The notes under the pieces: generated by a model | The model's input: only the letters and a program-made list of their open reading frames with translations | Told to the model about the DNA's origin: nothing | Databases searched by the model: none | Shown: positions 1-8,461 of the stretch, in pieces | Layout of the letters: each line of letters opens with the position of its first letter | Position numbering within the stretch: the stretch's first letter is position 1 | Program-made: the position numbers and the translations under genes | Source: Idiomarina aquatica | Lineage (GTDB): Bacteria > Pseudomonadota > Gammaproteobacteria > Enterobacterales > Alteromonadaceae | NCBI RefSeq assembly: GCF_004362895.1 | Contig: NZ_SNXI01000009.1 | Coordinates: forward strand, 1-64,000 | Reading direction: 5' to 3' | DNA length: 64,000 bases

Positions 1-41
1 GTTGAGCTAACCCGTACTAATTGCCCGTGAGACTTAACCAT
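1..41 (+). rRNA. rrl: 23S ribosomal RNA, 3' end (partial)
   Basis: The first bases read like the conserved 3' terminus of gammaproteobacterial 23S rRNA (GTTGAGCTAAC, then CGTACTAAT, then GTGAG-CTTAACC). The rest of the molecule lies before the window. A spacer of about 165 bases without any tRNA-like fold separates it from the 5S gene. The exact 3' end is placed by similarity to the E. coli end and may be off by a base or two. Confidence 0.9.
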
Positions 42-206
42 ACAACACCCAAGGTGTTTGGTGTCGTTAAGCACAAGTTGATAACCTTTACCAAATCATG
101 ACGGCTTGCGCCCAAGGCGCAAGTTACGTAAAAGTAGGTCGCGCTTATAGCGCGACAGCAAGAGAGTGGCATCACAATCAGCCTTTCAGTTGTTACAACA
201 GTTTTT

Positions 207-323
207 GTCTGGCGGCCATAGCGGTATGGCACCACCTGGCTCCATTCCGAACCCAGCAGTGAAACATACCAGCGCCGATGGTAGTGTGGGGCTTCCCCAT
301 GTGAGAGTAGGACACCGCCAGAC
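207..323 (+). rRNA. rrf: 5S ribosomal RNA
   Basis: This is a complete 5S rRNA of about 117 bases. The ends pair (GTCTGGCGG at the 5' end, CCGCCAGAC at the 3' end). The internal conserved segments CCGAACCCAGCAGTGAAAC and GCGCCGATGGTAGTGTGGGG are present. It is the last gene of the rRNA operon, because a strong intrinsic terminator begins 15 bases later and no tRNA follows. Confidence 0.96.
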
Positions 324-337
324 TTCAAATAAAACAA

Positions 338-363
338 CCCCAGCCGTATGGCTGGGGTTTTTT
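338..363 (+). terminator. Intrinsic terminator of the rRNA operon
   Basis: A perfect 8-bp stem (CCCCAGCC / GGCTGGGG) with a four-base GTAT loop is followed directly by a run of six T residues. It lies 15 bases after the 5S rRNA and ends the ribosomal operon. Confidence 0.95.
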
Positions 364-582
364 ATTGTCTATCGTTCAGCGATTGGCTTTTTTTACCTCC
401 ACCGTCACGCCGCTGCGCCGCTAAGCCGGTGGTTATTTATGCCCGCTCTTCGGGTACTGACGATATAAACTGGGTTGGGCACGGCGGTATAGATTTTATT
501 TATCTAGACCATTACCAACCGTTTTATGAGGTTTTTCGTATAACTGCTATATTGAATGAACAATCATAGTGGGAGAGCAGTT

Positions 583-2994
583 ATGAAAAGAAAAAATCTT
601 ATTACTTTAGCCATTCTGTCCAGCGCGACGCTAGGCGCACCGGCAATAGCCCAAGAGGCCAATACGGAGTCACAGGCTGACGTCGAGGAAGTGTTACAAG
701 TCGTTGGCTCGCGACTGTCTTTTCGTACTGCAACTGACGGTGCCGCACCGGTCGACATTATTTCAGGTGAAGACTTGGCAGCTACAGGTATAACGGAAAC
801 CGGCAAGGCGTTGCAATACGCTGTACCAAGTTTTAACTTCCCATCATCTTCGATCACCGATGGTACCGATGCAGTCAGACCTGCCTCTCTGCGAGGTCTC
901 GCGCCTGACCATACTCTGGTACTCATTAACGGTAAGCGACGTCATAGTTCTGCGCTGGTTCATTTGAATGGTACCACAGGTCGCGGTAGTTCTAACGTAG
1001 ACTTAAACGCTATTCCTATTGCCGCGATCAAACGTATCGAGGTATTACGAGACGGAGCGGCAGCCTTGTATGGCTCCGATGCTATAGCCGGCGTAATCAA
1101 TATCGTTTTGAAAGACAACGCTGAGGGTGGCTCTGCCAACTTGCAGCTAGGTCAAACGCATAAGGGTGACGGTGAACAATGGAAACTCACGGGTAGCCAA
1201 GGTTTTACAGTAGGAGAGGAAGGTAGTTTTACACTGTCCGGCGAGTTACATCACAAAAACCGTACTAACCGTGCAGGGGATGATCCACGGCAACAATACC
1301 CATTGTTACCTAATGGCGAACTCGATCCTCGCGAGGAAACTTTTAACCGACAGAGCTTCCATGTTGGTGATGGTGAATATGAAAACGCTGCGCTTTTCGC
1401 AAACTTTGAGACGGCAGTAGGTGATTCCGGAACGCTTTATGCTTTTGGCGGCTTCAGTGACAGAACGTCAGAATCCGGCGCATTTTACCGTCGCGCTTTG
1501 CAATCGAATACCCTCACCGAAATCTACCCCGACGGCTTTTTGCCGATTCTTGCGCCTGATGTAAAAGATTACTCAGGTTACTTAGGTTACGAGTGGATGC
1601 TTGGCGAATGGACGTTTGACGTAAGTGCAGGGTATGGCCTGAGTGAGTTCCAGTATAATGTAAACAACTCCCTGAATGCGTCTTTGGGCCCAGAGTTAAC
1701 ACCAACCTCATTTGAAGCGGGTACACTCGAAAACACTGAAACGAACGTCACCATCGATGCCCAGCGCTTCATCCCATTTGCTAATAACTCTGATTTGTCT
1801 CTAGCAATGGGGGTGAGTTACCGCGAAAATAATTACCAGGTCAGTGCCGGCCAGGAAGAAAGTTATATTAACGGCGGTTATCAGGATCGTCCCGGCGGAA
1901 GTCAGGGTTTTACCGGGTTTACGCCGGAATCTGAAGTCGATCGGTCACGCGATAATATTGGCGTTTACGTAGAAGCAGAGAACCAGTTAACAACTGAGTT
2001 TTTATGGGGTGCTGCAATTCGGCACGAAGATTACTCAGACTTTGGTACAAACACCAGTTGGAAGCTTTCGGGTCGATATGATCTCACTGATCGGATAGCG
2101 GTGCGTGGTACCGCAAACACCGGATTCAGGGCACCGAGCGTGCAGCAATTGTATTTTACCAACATTTCGACTCTGTTTGTTGATCGCGGCGATGGCCCCG
2201 TGCCAGAACAATCAGGCACGTTTAATAATATAAGTCCGGTGACTAACGCGTTGGGTATTGGTAATTTGCAACCTGAAGAATCTGATAGCCTAAGCTTGGG
2301 TTTAGTTTGGAATGGTTACGAGGGCCTGGCAATTACCGTTGATGCGTTCCAGATCGAAATTCAGGACCGGATTATTCTCTCGGGCGATGTGACACCAGAG
2401 GACTCGCCAGCGGTTGCGGATGCTCTGGCAAACACTACAGCCGAAAATGCGCGCTTCTTTGTCAACGCAGTGGATACCACCACCAAAGGTGTCGATATTG
2501 TAGTGACTCAGCAGTTTGATTTGGGTGGCTATGGCGACCTGAAAGGTCAATTGGCTTACGGCTACAATGATACTGAGATTGACGCGATTAACTTACCGCC
2601 GCTTCTCGATGGGCTGGATGATGTGTTATTCGATCAGGAAGAACAAACAAGGATGACTGAATCGGTACCAAAAAATTCTGGTTCACTGGGGCTTACGCAT
2701 GAGTTAGGCAAGTGGAGCAGTAATATCCAGTTTAGCTACTTTGGTACTTACGATATTTACTACAGCAGTGGTACCGAAACTTATGGCCCGGATTGGATTA
2801 CCGACGTGACGGTTAATTATCAATGGAATGATAATTTAAAAATTAGTGTCGGTGCCCAAAATTTATTCAGTGACTACCCTGATATGCGCTCAGAGGGCAA
2901 TCAGTTCAACGGAATATTTAAGTACCCATTAACAAACTCGCCAATAGGGTTTAATGGCGGTTACTTCTTCACTGAACTGCAATATACTTTTTAA
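583..2994 (+). CDS. TonB-dependent outer-membrane receptor
   Basis: This protein of about 803 residues is an outer-membrane receptor that imports a ligand using TonB/ExbBD energy. The N-terminus is a typical Sec signal (MKRKNLITLAILSS, then AIAQ). A plug domain covers roughly residues 35-165 and contains VLINGKRRHS and RDGAAALYGSDAIAGVINI. The rest is a beta-barrel ending in an aromatic F, as BAM substrates do. The ATG at 583 is preferred over the upstream in-frame ATG at 556, because GGGAGAG lies just before it and it gives a clean signal peptide. It is the first gene after the rRNA operon and stands alone, with its own terminator. The ligand cannot be told from sequence; no adjacent hydrolase or permease gives a clue. 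Confidence 0.93.
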   Translation: MKRKNLITLAILSSATLGAPAIAQEANTESQADVEEVLQVVGSRLSFRTATDGAAPVDIISGEDLAATGITETGKALQYAVPSFNFPSSSITDGTDAVRPASLRGLAPDHTLVLINGKRRHSSALVHLNGTTGRGSSNVDLNAIPIAAIKRIEVLRDGAAALYGSDAIAGVINIVLKDNAEGGSANLQLGQTHKGDGEQWKLTGSQGFTVGEEGSFTLSGELHHKNRTNRAGDDPRQQYPLLPNGELDPREETFNRQSFHVGDGEYENAALFANFETAVGDSGTLYAFGGFSDRTSESGAFYRRALQSNTLTEIYPDGFLPILAPDVKDYSGYLGYEWMLGEWTFDVSAGYGLSEFQYNVNNSLNASLGPELTPTSFEAGTLENTETNVTIDAQRFIPFANNSDLSLAMGVSYRENNYQVSAGQEESYINGGYQDRPGGSQGFTGFTPESEVDRSRDNIGVYVEAENQLTTEFLWGAAIRHEDYSDFGTNTSWKLSGRYDLTDRIAVRGTANTGFRAPSVQQLYFTNISTLFVDRGDGPVPEQSGTFNNISPVTNALGIGNLQPEESDSLSLGLVWNGYEGLAITVDAFQIEIQDRIILSGDVTPEDSPAVADALANTTAENARFFVNAVDTTTKGVDIVVTQQFDLGGYGDLKGQLAYGYNDTEIDAINLPPLLDGLDDVLFDQEEQTRMTESVPKNSGSLGLTHELGKWSSNIQFSYFGTYDIYYSSGTETYGPDWITDVTVNYQWNDNLKISVGAQNLFSDYPDMRSEGNQFNGIFKYPLTNSPIGFNGGYFFTELQYTF

Positions 2995-3010
2995 ATGACC
3001 GTATTAACCA

Positions 3011-3039
3011 AAGCCGCCACTTTGTGGCGGCTTTTTTAT
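3011..3039 (+). terminator. Intrinsic terminator of the TonB receptor gene
   Basis: A 10-bp perfect stem (AAGCCGCCAC / GTGGCGGCTT) with a TTT loop is followed by a T-rich run. It starts 16 bases after the receptor stop codon. Confidence 0.93.
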
Positions 3040-3164
3040 TTAATTCGTTAAATCCACGAACTCAGCCTGTTTAATTATATGTAACCACTTGAATTTTAAA
3101 GATATTAACTTGGCATTAAAATTGAAAGTGATGACCTGTAACGATTAGTTTTAATGAGGTGTCT

Positions 3165-3473
3165 ATGTCACGTAATCAAATTATCGCAATCGCTGTCATC
3201 ACAGTATTGGTGTTATTCTTTGCTCCGGAAATACTTTCAACACTAGGCTTTGCCATCGGTTCTGTTATTGAGTTTGCTATTTCTATAGTTTTCAGCCTGG
3301 CTATCGTAGGCTTGGTTTTTTTCCTGGTAATGACCTTGTTCGGTAGTGTACTGCTCGGTTTAGGAGCCGCGTTGTTAGCGTTGATATTTACAGGTATCGG
3401 CTTGTTCTGGCCACTAGTACTCTGCGTCTTAGTGTTGTACTTTGTCTTTAGGAGTCCACGCAAAACTGTATAA
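3165..3473 (+). CDS. Small hydrophobic membrane protein, unknown function
   Basis: I do not recognise this 102-residue protein. It is almost wholly hydrophobic, with about three membrane-spanning stretches rich in I, V, L and F. The N-terminus is short and polar (MSRNQ) and the C-terminus is basic (RSPRKTV). The ATG at 3165 is chosen over a GTG two codons earlier because an AGG lies five bases before it. It precedes the copper chaperone gene by 26 bases in the same direction and may share its transcript. An integral inner-membrane location is inferred from composition only. Confidence 0.65.
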   Translation: MSRNQIIAIAVITVLVLFFAPEILSTLGFAIGSVIEFAISIVFSLAIVGLVFFLVMTLFGSVLLGLGAALLALIFTGIGLFWPLVLCVLVLYFVFRSPRKTV

Positions 3474-3499
3474 CCGCAGGGTTACTAAAGAGACAAAAG

Positions 3500-3919
3500 A
3501 TGAGAAAGACAATTTTATTACTGTTCACCGCCTGCATTTCTTTTATGGGCAATACGGCCGAGCTTGTTATGACTGATGGCTGGGCGCGGGCATCGATTCC
3601 CGGGGCGGCTAATGGTGCTGCCTATCTGAGCCTGAAAAACACAGGCGATGATGCAGTAACATTAGTCGGCATGTCCAGCGAAGTAGCTAAGGTTACTGAG
3701 CTGCATACACACATTCATGCTGACGGCATGATGAGAATGGAGCATGTTCCATCAAAAGTTATATCGCCGGGCGAATCGTTAATTATGCAGCCAGGTGGCT
3801 ATCACGTAATGTTGATGGGGCTAAAGCAACCATTGCAAGAGAATGGAATGCTCCACATTGTGCTAGACTTTGCTGATGGAACACAACAAACTCTTGATGT
3901 TGGCATAAGGAAACCTTAA
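3500..3919 (+). CDS. Periplasmic copper chaperone, PCu(A)C domain
   Basis: This 139-residue protein has a signal peptide (about residues 1-20) and a single PCu(A)C domain. Members of this family bind Cu(I) in the periplasm and can deliver it to the CuA site of cytochrome c oxidase. The full family metal motif H-X10-M-X21-H-X-M is visible: H69, M80, H102 and M104. The stop codon shares one base with the start of the following DUF2333 gene (TAATG), so the two are probably translated together. No cox or sco gene lies in the window, so the recipient protein is unknown. Confidence 0.9.
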   Translation: MRKTILLLFTACISFMGNTAELVMTDGWARASIPGAANGAAYLSLKNTGDDAVTLVGMSSEVAKVTELHTHIHADGMMRMEHVPSKVISPGESLIMQPGGYHVMLMGLKQPLQENGMLHIVLDFADGTQQTLDVGIRKP

Positions 3920-4929
3920 TGAAGGATGCAAGTAGTCGATTTGCTCATATCCCATGGCGCTGGGTAACCTATTCGTTGCTGATTGTGGTTGTCTTACTTT
4001 GGCTATTGGGATGGATACTAAGCAAAGAACCCGAACAATTTTCAGTACAACAAGCGGTTGAGCAGCAAGCGCAGCAGTTAAAACTAGAGCCGGTAAAGGG
4101 TTTCGCTACCACCACTGCTGTTATTCGAGTTACCAACACCCTAACCGATAAGCGCGGCGGCTACATGAGCAACGATATTTTACCGCCGACCAGCTTGCTC
4201 GATAACATTCCGGCATGGGAGTTTGGCGTTATTCAAATGACCCGTGATATTTTGTTATCACTACGTAATGACTTTAGCCGCTCGCAGTCGCAGTCGGTTG
4301 AAAACCCAAATCTAACAACCGCACAACCGGCGATGAATATCGATCATCAAAGCTGGTTTGCACCTACTGCAGAAAACGAATATCAAACCGTTGTTAACGA
4401 ATTAAGTCAGTATCGATTGGCGCTTGCAGATCCTAATGATCATTCGGCTCAATTCTACGCACGCTCCGATAATTTAAGGCGCTATATACAAGAAGTCGAG
4501 AAACGATTGGGGTCGTTATCGAGGCGGTTAAGCGCAAGTGTAGCCCGAGTCGAAACCGACGTTTCATTAGCCGGGGATGTGAGCTCCTCACAGTCTACAC
4601 CGACGCCTCAGCTCATGAATAGTAAAACCAGTTGGTGGGAAATTGATAACGTGTTTTACGAAGCCAGGGGAGCCAGTTGGGCTGTACTACATTACCTAAA
4701 AGCGGTTGAATTAGATTTCGCTGATGTACTGAATAATAAAAATGCGTTAATAAGCTTGCAGCAGATAATAAAAGAGTTAGAGTCTTCGCAACAAGCTATC
4801 TGGAGCCCGATGGTATTAAATGGCTCGGGCTTTGGTTTATTGGCTAACCACTCATTAGTGATGGCTAATTATTTATCGCGCGCGAATGCAGCGCTGATCG
4901 ATTTGCGAAATTTACTAGCGGAAGGTTAA
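3919..4929 (+). CDS. DUF2333 family membrane-anchored protein
   Basis: This 336-residue protein appears to belong to DUF2333, a family without assigned function. There is one membrane anchor (about residues 15-35, WVTYSLLIVVVLLWLLGWIL) after a short cytoplasmic N-terminus. A long, mostly helical soluble region rich in Q, S and L follows, and should face the periplasm. It overlaps the copper chaperone stop by one base. An outer-membrane protein gene follows after a short gap. The family assignment is from recall of its hallmarks and is moderately sure; no enzymatic motif is visible. Confidence 0.75.
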   Translation: MKDASSRFAHIPWRWVTYSLLIVVVLLWLLGWILSKEPEQFSVQQAVEQQAQQLKLEPVKGFATTTAVIRVTNTLTDKRGGYMSNDILPPTSLLDNIPAWEFGVIQMTRDILLSLRNDFSRSQSQSVENPNLTTAQPAMNIDHQSWFAPTAENEYQTVVNELSQYRLALADPNDHSAQFYARSDNLRRYIQEVEKRLGSLSRRLSASVARVETDVSLAGDVSSSQSTPTPQLMNSKTSWWEIDNVFYEARGASWAVLHYLKAVELDFADVLNNKNALISLQQIIKELESSQQAIWSPMVLNGSGFGLLANHSLVMANYLSRANAALIDLRNLLAEG

Positions 4930-4940
4930 ACGGAGTTATG

Positions 4941-5642
4941 ATGAAAAAATTAAGTGTTGCAATACTGTCAGCAGCATTTGCGGCGGCTCCTACGGTAGCG
5001 TCAGCCGACACCGTGTTGGGACTTTATATTGGTGCTCAGGGGTGGCAAGCTGATTACGATGGGCGTTATGGCATCGGTTCAGATATATCCCCTTATTACA
5101 TCGACAACGATGACACCATGACAAGCTTTTATGCAGCGCTAGAACATCCTGTCCCCTTAGTACCTAACTTGAAAATACAGCAAAATAGCCTGGAGGTTGA
5201 TAGCCCACATGGCATGAGCGCAGGGAATTTCGACAATACCGATTACACCTTGTACTACGAAATTTTCGATAACGATATTATAGCTATCGATGTCGGCATT
5301 AACGGCAAAAAATTCGACGGCGAAGCAGAGGTTATTTACGGCGATATTATTGAGTCAGTGAGCTTTTCGGGCGTAGTACCGACCGCGTATGCGGCGGCAA
5401 GAGTCGGCTTGCCTTTCACTAACTGGACGGTAACCAGCGAAGCGAAGGCGGTTAGCTTTGATGACAGTAGCCTGCATGACGTTCAAGCGGCTCTGGAGTA
5501 CCGTTTTGTTGATAACTTAGCCATTGATATGAGTGTCAGTGCAGGTTACCGCTCTATGCGTGTCGAGCTAGACGATGTCGATGGTATTTATTCCGATCTT
5601 AATTTTGATGGCCCATTTGTCGCGTTAGATATACATTTCTAA
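4941..5642 (+). CDS. Outer-membrane beta-barrel protein, TIGR04219 type
   Basis: This protein of about 233 residues has a Sec signal peptide (MKKLSVAILSAAFAAAPTVASA) and an alternating hydrophobic/polar pattern typical of a small beta-barrel. It ends with an aromatic residue (ALDIHF). It resembles the TIGR04219 family of outer-membrane proteins, whose role is unknown. Two ATGs occur side by side at 4938 and 4941. The second is chosen because CGGAG sits at a better distance. The protein is rich in D and Y, giving an acidic barrel. It is probably the last gene of a copper chaperone-DUF2333 group. Confidence 0.8.
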   Translation: MKKLSVAILSAAFAAAPTVASADTVLGLYIGAQGWQADYDGRYGIGSDISPYYIDNDDTMTSFYAALEHPVPLVPNLKIQQNSLEVDSPHGMSAGNFDNTDYTLYYEIFDNDIIAIDVGINGKKFDGEAEVIYGDIIESVSFSGVVPTAYAAARVGLPFTNWTVTSEAKAVSFDDSSLHDVQAALEYRFVDNLAIDMSVSAGYRSMRVELDDVDGIYSDLNFDGPFVALDIHF

Positions 5643-5719
5643 CGATTAGCGCTTGCAGTCACATCCAGTTGTAGCTAGATTGTTAACGTTATGGGTTAAT
5701 AAAAGGCAGCTGGTATTTA

Positions 5720-7963
5720 ATGAGCAGTAACCACGATGAGCCACTCTTCTTAAATGATGACCCTGAAGAACTGCCCGGGGAACTTACAGAAGGTGTTTGG
5801 AAACTCCTGATCGTTGATGACGATCAGGAGATTCATGCTGTCACCAAGATGGCGCTCTCTGACGTGATTATTGCCAACCGAACACTTGAGTTTCTGCATG
5901 CTTACAGCGGTGAAGAGGCATTAGATGCGCTGACGGATCATGATGACATTGCAATGGTGTTGCTTGATGTCGTGATGGAAACTGATGATGCCGGCCTGAA
6001 TGTCGCTAGAGCAATACGCGAAGAGCTTAATAATGACGAAGTACGGATTGTTTTGCGTACCGGTCAGCCTGGTTACGCGCCCGAAGAAAGCGTCGTAAAA
6101 AGTTACGACATCAATGATTACAAGACCAAAACGGAACTCACCCGTAGCCGTTTGTTGACCACTGTATTTTCTGCCATCCGCTCATACCAGCAATTACGAA
6201 CGATTAATGAGAATCGCCGCGGACTAAGAAAAATCATTCATTCAGCCTCAAACTTAATGGAAAAATATTCCATTGTTAATTTTTCCGAGGGAGTAGTGAC
6301 TCAGTTAGCATCTCTATTAGGTTTGCGAGCTGAGGGAATTGTCGGTGCCAGGGCGCTGGACAAGGATAATGAAATTATTGTATTGGGCGCTGCGGGGCAT
6401 TTTGCCGGGAGTATTAATAAAACCCTTCGGTCGCTAGAGTCTCAGCGTATCGAGCAAGGCGTGCAACGTTGTCTTATCGAGCGAAGACATATTCAGCTTG
6501 AAGGAGCCACGGTGTTCTTTATTGACGGCCAGGAGCATCAGGCCGCGGCTTATATTGAGACCTCTGAGTCGATTGAAAATTATGATCAGGAATTACTGGA
6601 AGTCTTTTTAGCCAATATCGCCGTTGGTTTCGAAAATGCCAACCTTTTTGAGGAGCTTCGCTCGGCAGCTTATCTCGATCCATTAACTGGTATTGCTAAC
6701 CGAGCAGAGTTTACTCGTAAGTTGCAGCAATTATCCGAGTACCCTAACAAAAGCCAGGTTGCAGCCATCGTCGATATCGACCATTTTTCTGACGTTAATG
6801 ACGGGTTAGGCCAGGATGTGGGCAACGCATTACTTCGTTCAGTGGCGCTGCGCTTAACTGAGCAGCTGGGTAAAAACATCTTTGTTGCGCGAATTGCAGC
6901 CGATGTGTTTGGTCTGATTGGTCCAGTCAATTTAGTTTCCCCACAAAACCTTAATGAACTGTTTAAGCTGCCATTCCGAGCTGGTGAGCATTATATACCG
7001 CTTAGTATTACGTCCGGCTTTACCTCGGGTGAAAACCCGGAGCAAGCCAATGGCAAAGGTTTATTGAAACAGGTTTATATTGCGCTTAAAAACGCCAAAA
7101 AGAACTCTTTTGAGCGCTTTAATTATTATCGCCCATACATGGAAGAAGAAACGCAACGGCGTCTGCATATGGTGCGGCGTTTGCGAGCAGATTTTGCTGC
7201 ACGCAAACTCGAGGTCTGGTATCAGCCTCAGGTTGATTTGAACACGGGTTGCATTATTGGTGTAGAGTCGCTGCTGCGTTGGCCGCAAAGTGACGGTAGT
7301 TTTATTAGTCCGGCAGAGTTTATTCCATTGGCGGAGTACTCCGGCTTGATCGTTGATATTGGTGCCTGGGTAATCGAAGAAGCATGTCAGCAAATTAGAC
7401 GCTTTAACGAACGTGACTATAATAATATTCGTATTGCAGTTAACGTTTCGGTGCCGCAATTTCGTATGCGTGACTTTCCCGAACTCATAGAGCAACAGCT
7501 TAATAATCACCAGGTTAATGCGGACCGCCTGGAACTAGAAATCACCGAAAGTATTGTGATGGAAGATCCTGACTTTGTCGCTGATATTTTATACCGCTTA
7601 AAGCAACAAGGTATTCACGTAGCAATTGATGATTTCGGCGTAGGCTTTTCATCCTTGAGTTACCTACAGAAGTTACCGCTGGACCGGTTAAAAATTGACA
7701 AAACATTTGTTCATAATTCCTCGCAAGACAGCGGCAGAATCATTATCGAGACTATAGTTGATATGGCACACCGTCTGGGGCTGGGTATTGTTGCCGAAGG
7801 TATCGAAGACCAACAGCAACTGGAGTACTTTAAGCGGTTAAAGTGTGCAGAAGCACAAGGCTACTACTTCGCGCGCCCTATGCCTGCCGAGCAACTGATG
7901 AAGCTGCTGGAACGAGAGAATGGCGATTGTGTTAGCCTGAGCTCATCTGCAGCATCAGACTAA
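5720..7963 (+). CDS. Response regulator with DUF3369, degenerate GGDEF and EAL domains
   Basis: This 747-residue cytoplasmic signalling protein has four domains. A receiver (about 27-150) has acidic residues DDD near 33-35, phospho-acceptor D83 in LLDVVME, and a lysine near 135. DUF3369 spans about 165-310. A GGDEF-like domain (about 318-470) reads AADVF (393-397) where active cyclases have GG(D/E)EF, so cyclase activity is unlikely. The EAL domain (about 485-735) keeps the catalytic set: E516 in ESL, LEITES, IDDFG, LKIDK and AEGIE. It is therefore predicted to break down cyclic di-GMP under control of a sensor kinase. No kinase is adjacent. It faces the DUF3299 gene convergently across 12 bases. 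Confidence 0.93.
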   Translation: MSSNHDEPLFLNDDPEELPGELTEGVWKLLIVDDDQEIHAVTKMALSDVIIANRTLEFLHAYSGEEALDALTDHDDIAMVLLDVVMETDDAGLNVARAIREELNNDEVRIVLRTGQPGYAPEESVVKSYDINDYKTKTELTRSRLLTTVFSAIRSYQQLRTINENRRGLRKIIHSASNLMEKYSIVNFSEGVVTQLASLLGLRAEGIVGARALDKDNEIIVLGAAGHFAGSINKTLRSLESQRIEQGVQRCLIERRHIQLEGATVFFIDGQEHQAAAYIETSESIENYDQELLEVFLANIAVGFENANLFEELRSAAYLDPLTGIANRAEFTRKLQQLSEYPNKSQVAAIVDIDHFSDVNDGLGQDVGNALLRSVALRLTEQLGKNIFVARIAADVFGLIGPVNLVSPQNLNELFKLPFRAGEHYIPLSITSGFTSGENPEQANGKGLLKQVYIALKNAKKNSFERFNYYRPYMEEETQRRLHMVRRLRADFAARKLEVWYQPQVDLNTGCIIGVESLLRWPQSDGSFISPAEFIPLAEYSGLIVDIGAWVIEEACQQIRRFNERDYNNIRIAVNVSVPQFRMRDFPELIEQQLNNHQVNADRLELEITESIVMEDPDFVADILYRLKQQGIHVAIDDFGVGFSSLSYLQKLPLDRLKIDKTFVHNSSQDSGRIIIETIVDMAHRLGLGIVAEGIEDQQQLEYFKRLKCAEAQGYYFARPMPAEQLMKLLERENGDCVSLSSSAASD

Positions 7964-7975
7964 CAACAAGTGAAC

Positions 7976-8461
7976 TTACTGATAAACTTCGACGCTGTCG
8001 GCAGTCATTGAGTATCCGGTAACGGCTAACTCGCCTTCGGTACGTTGTGTTTTTATCGTACCCTCAATCCAGACTGCATCGTAGGTGTGCTCGTAAGGTA
8101 CGCCTTGTTCGTATACAACGTGAATAATCTGGTTAGGCGGTGGCGGCGGTACGTGGACACAAGCACCAAAATAAGGGACTAACAGAAACTCTGTTACCGC
8201 ATCTGCGTTGCCTTCTAACTGCACCACGTAACCGGGAATACGAACCTTTTTGCCATCCAGAGACTCCACCACGGGAGCGTCGAGATGCGATTGTTTGTCG
8301 GCCTCAGGGTTGGCATCATAATAGGATTGCGGACGCACAGGAGGCGGCGTAAATCCGTCAGGCAGAAGATCCTTCCAGCCAATTTTTTCTGCAGCGCTAA
8401 CCGGTAATGCCAGCACCAGACCCAGTGCCAATAAAGTGCTGAGCTTTTTTAATAACGTCAT
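7976..8461 (-). CDS. DUF3299 family periplasmic protein
   Basis: This 161-residue protein has a signal peptide (MTLLKKLSTLLALGLVLA, then VSAAE) and a domain of the DUF3299 type, including PYFGACVHVPPPPPNQIIHV. The reading frame is open upstream, but the ATG at 8461 overlaps the permease stop as ATGA and gives a clean signal peptide, so the longer version is rejected. It is the last gene of a three-gene operon with an FtsX-like permease and a LolD-like ATPase. Related operons in vibrios have been linked to zinc acquisition (Zrg system); that link is from memory and is not proven here. The exact role is unknown. Confidence 0.85.
   Translation of the reverse strand: MTLLKKLSTLLALGLVLALPVSAAEKIGWKDLLPDGFTPPPVRPQSYYDANPEADKQSHLDAPVVESLDGKKVRIPGYVVQLEGNADAVTEFLLVPYFGACVHVPPPPPNQIIHVVYEQGVPYEHTYDAVWIEGTIKTQRTEGELAVTGYSMTADSVEVYQ

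Noticed and set aside
166-468. Reading frames over the 5S rRNA and its flanks on both strands
   Set aside because: They overlap a clear 5S rRNA and terminator, and their translations have no protein-like features.
7061-7510. A 149-residue antisense frame inside the GGDEF-EAL gene
   Set aside because: It lies in a conserved domain on the other strand, has low-complexity N/T-rich sequence and no ribosome site.
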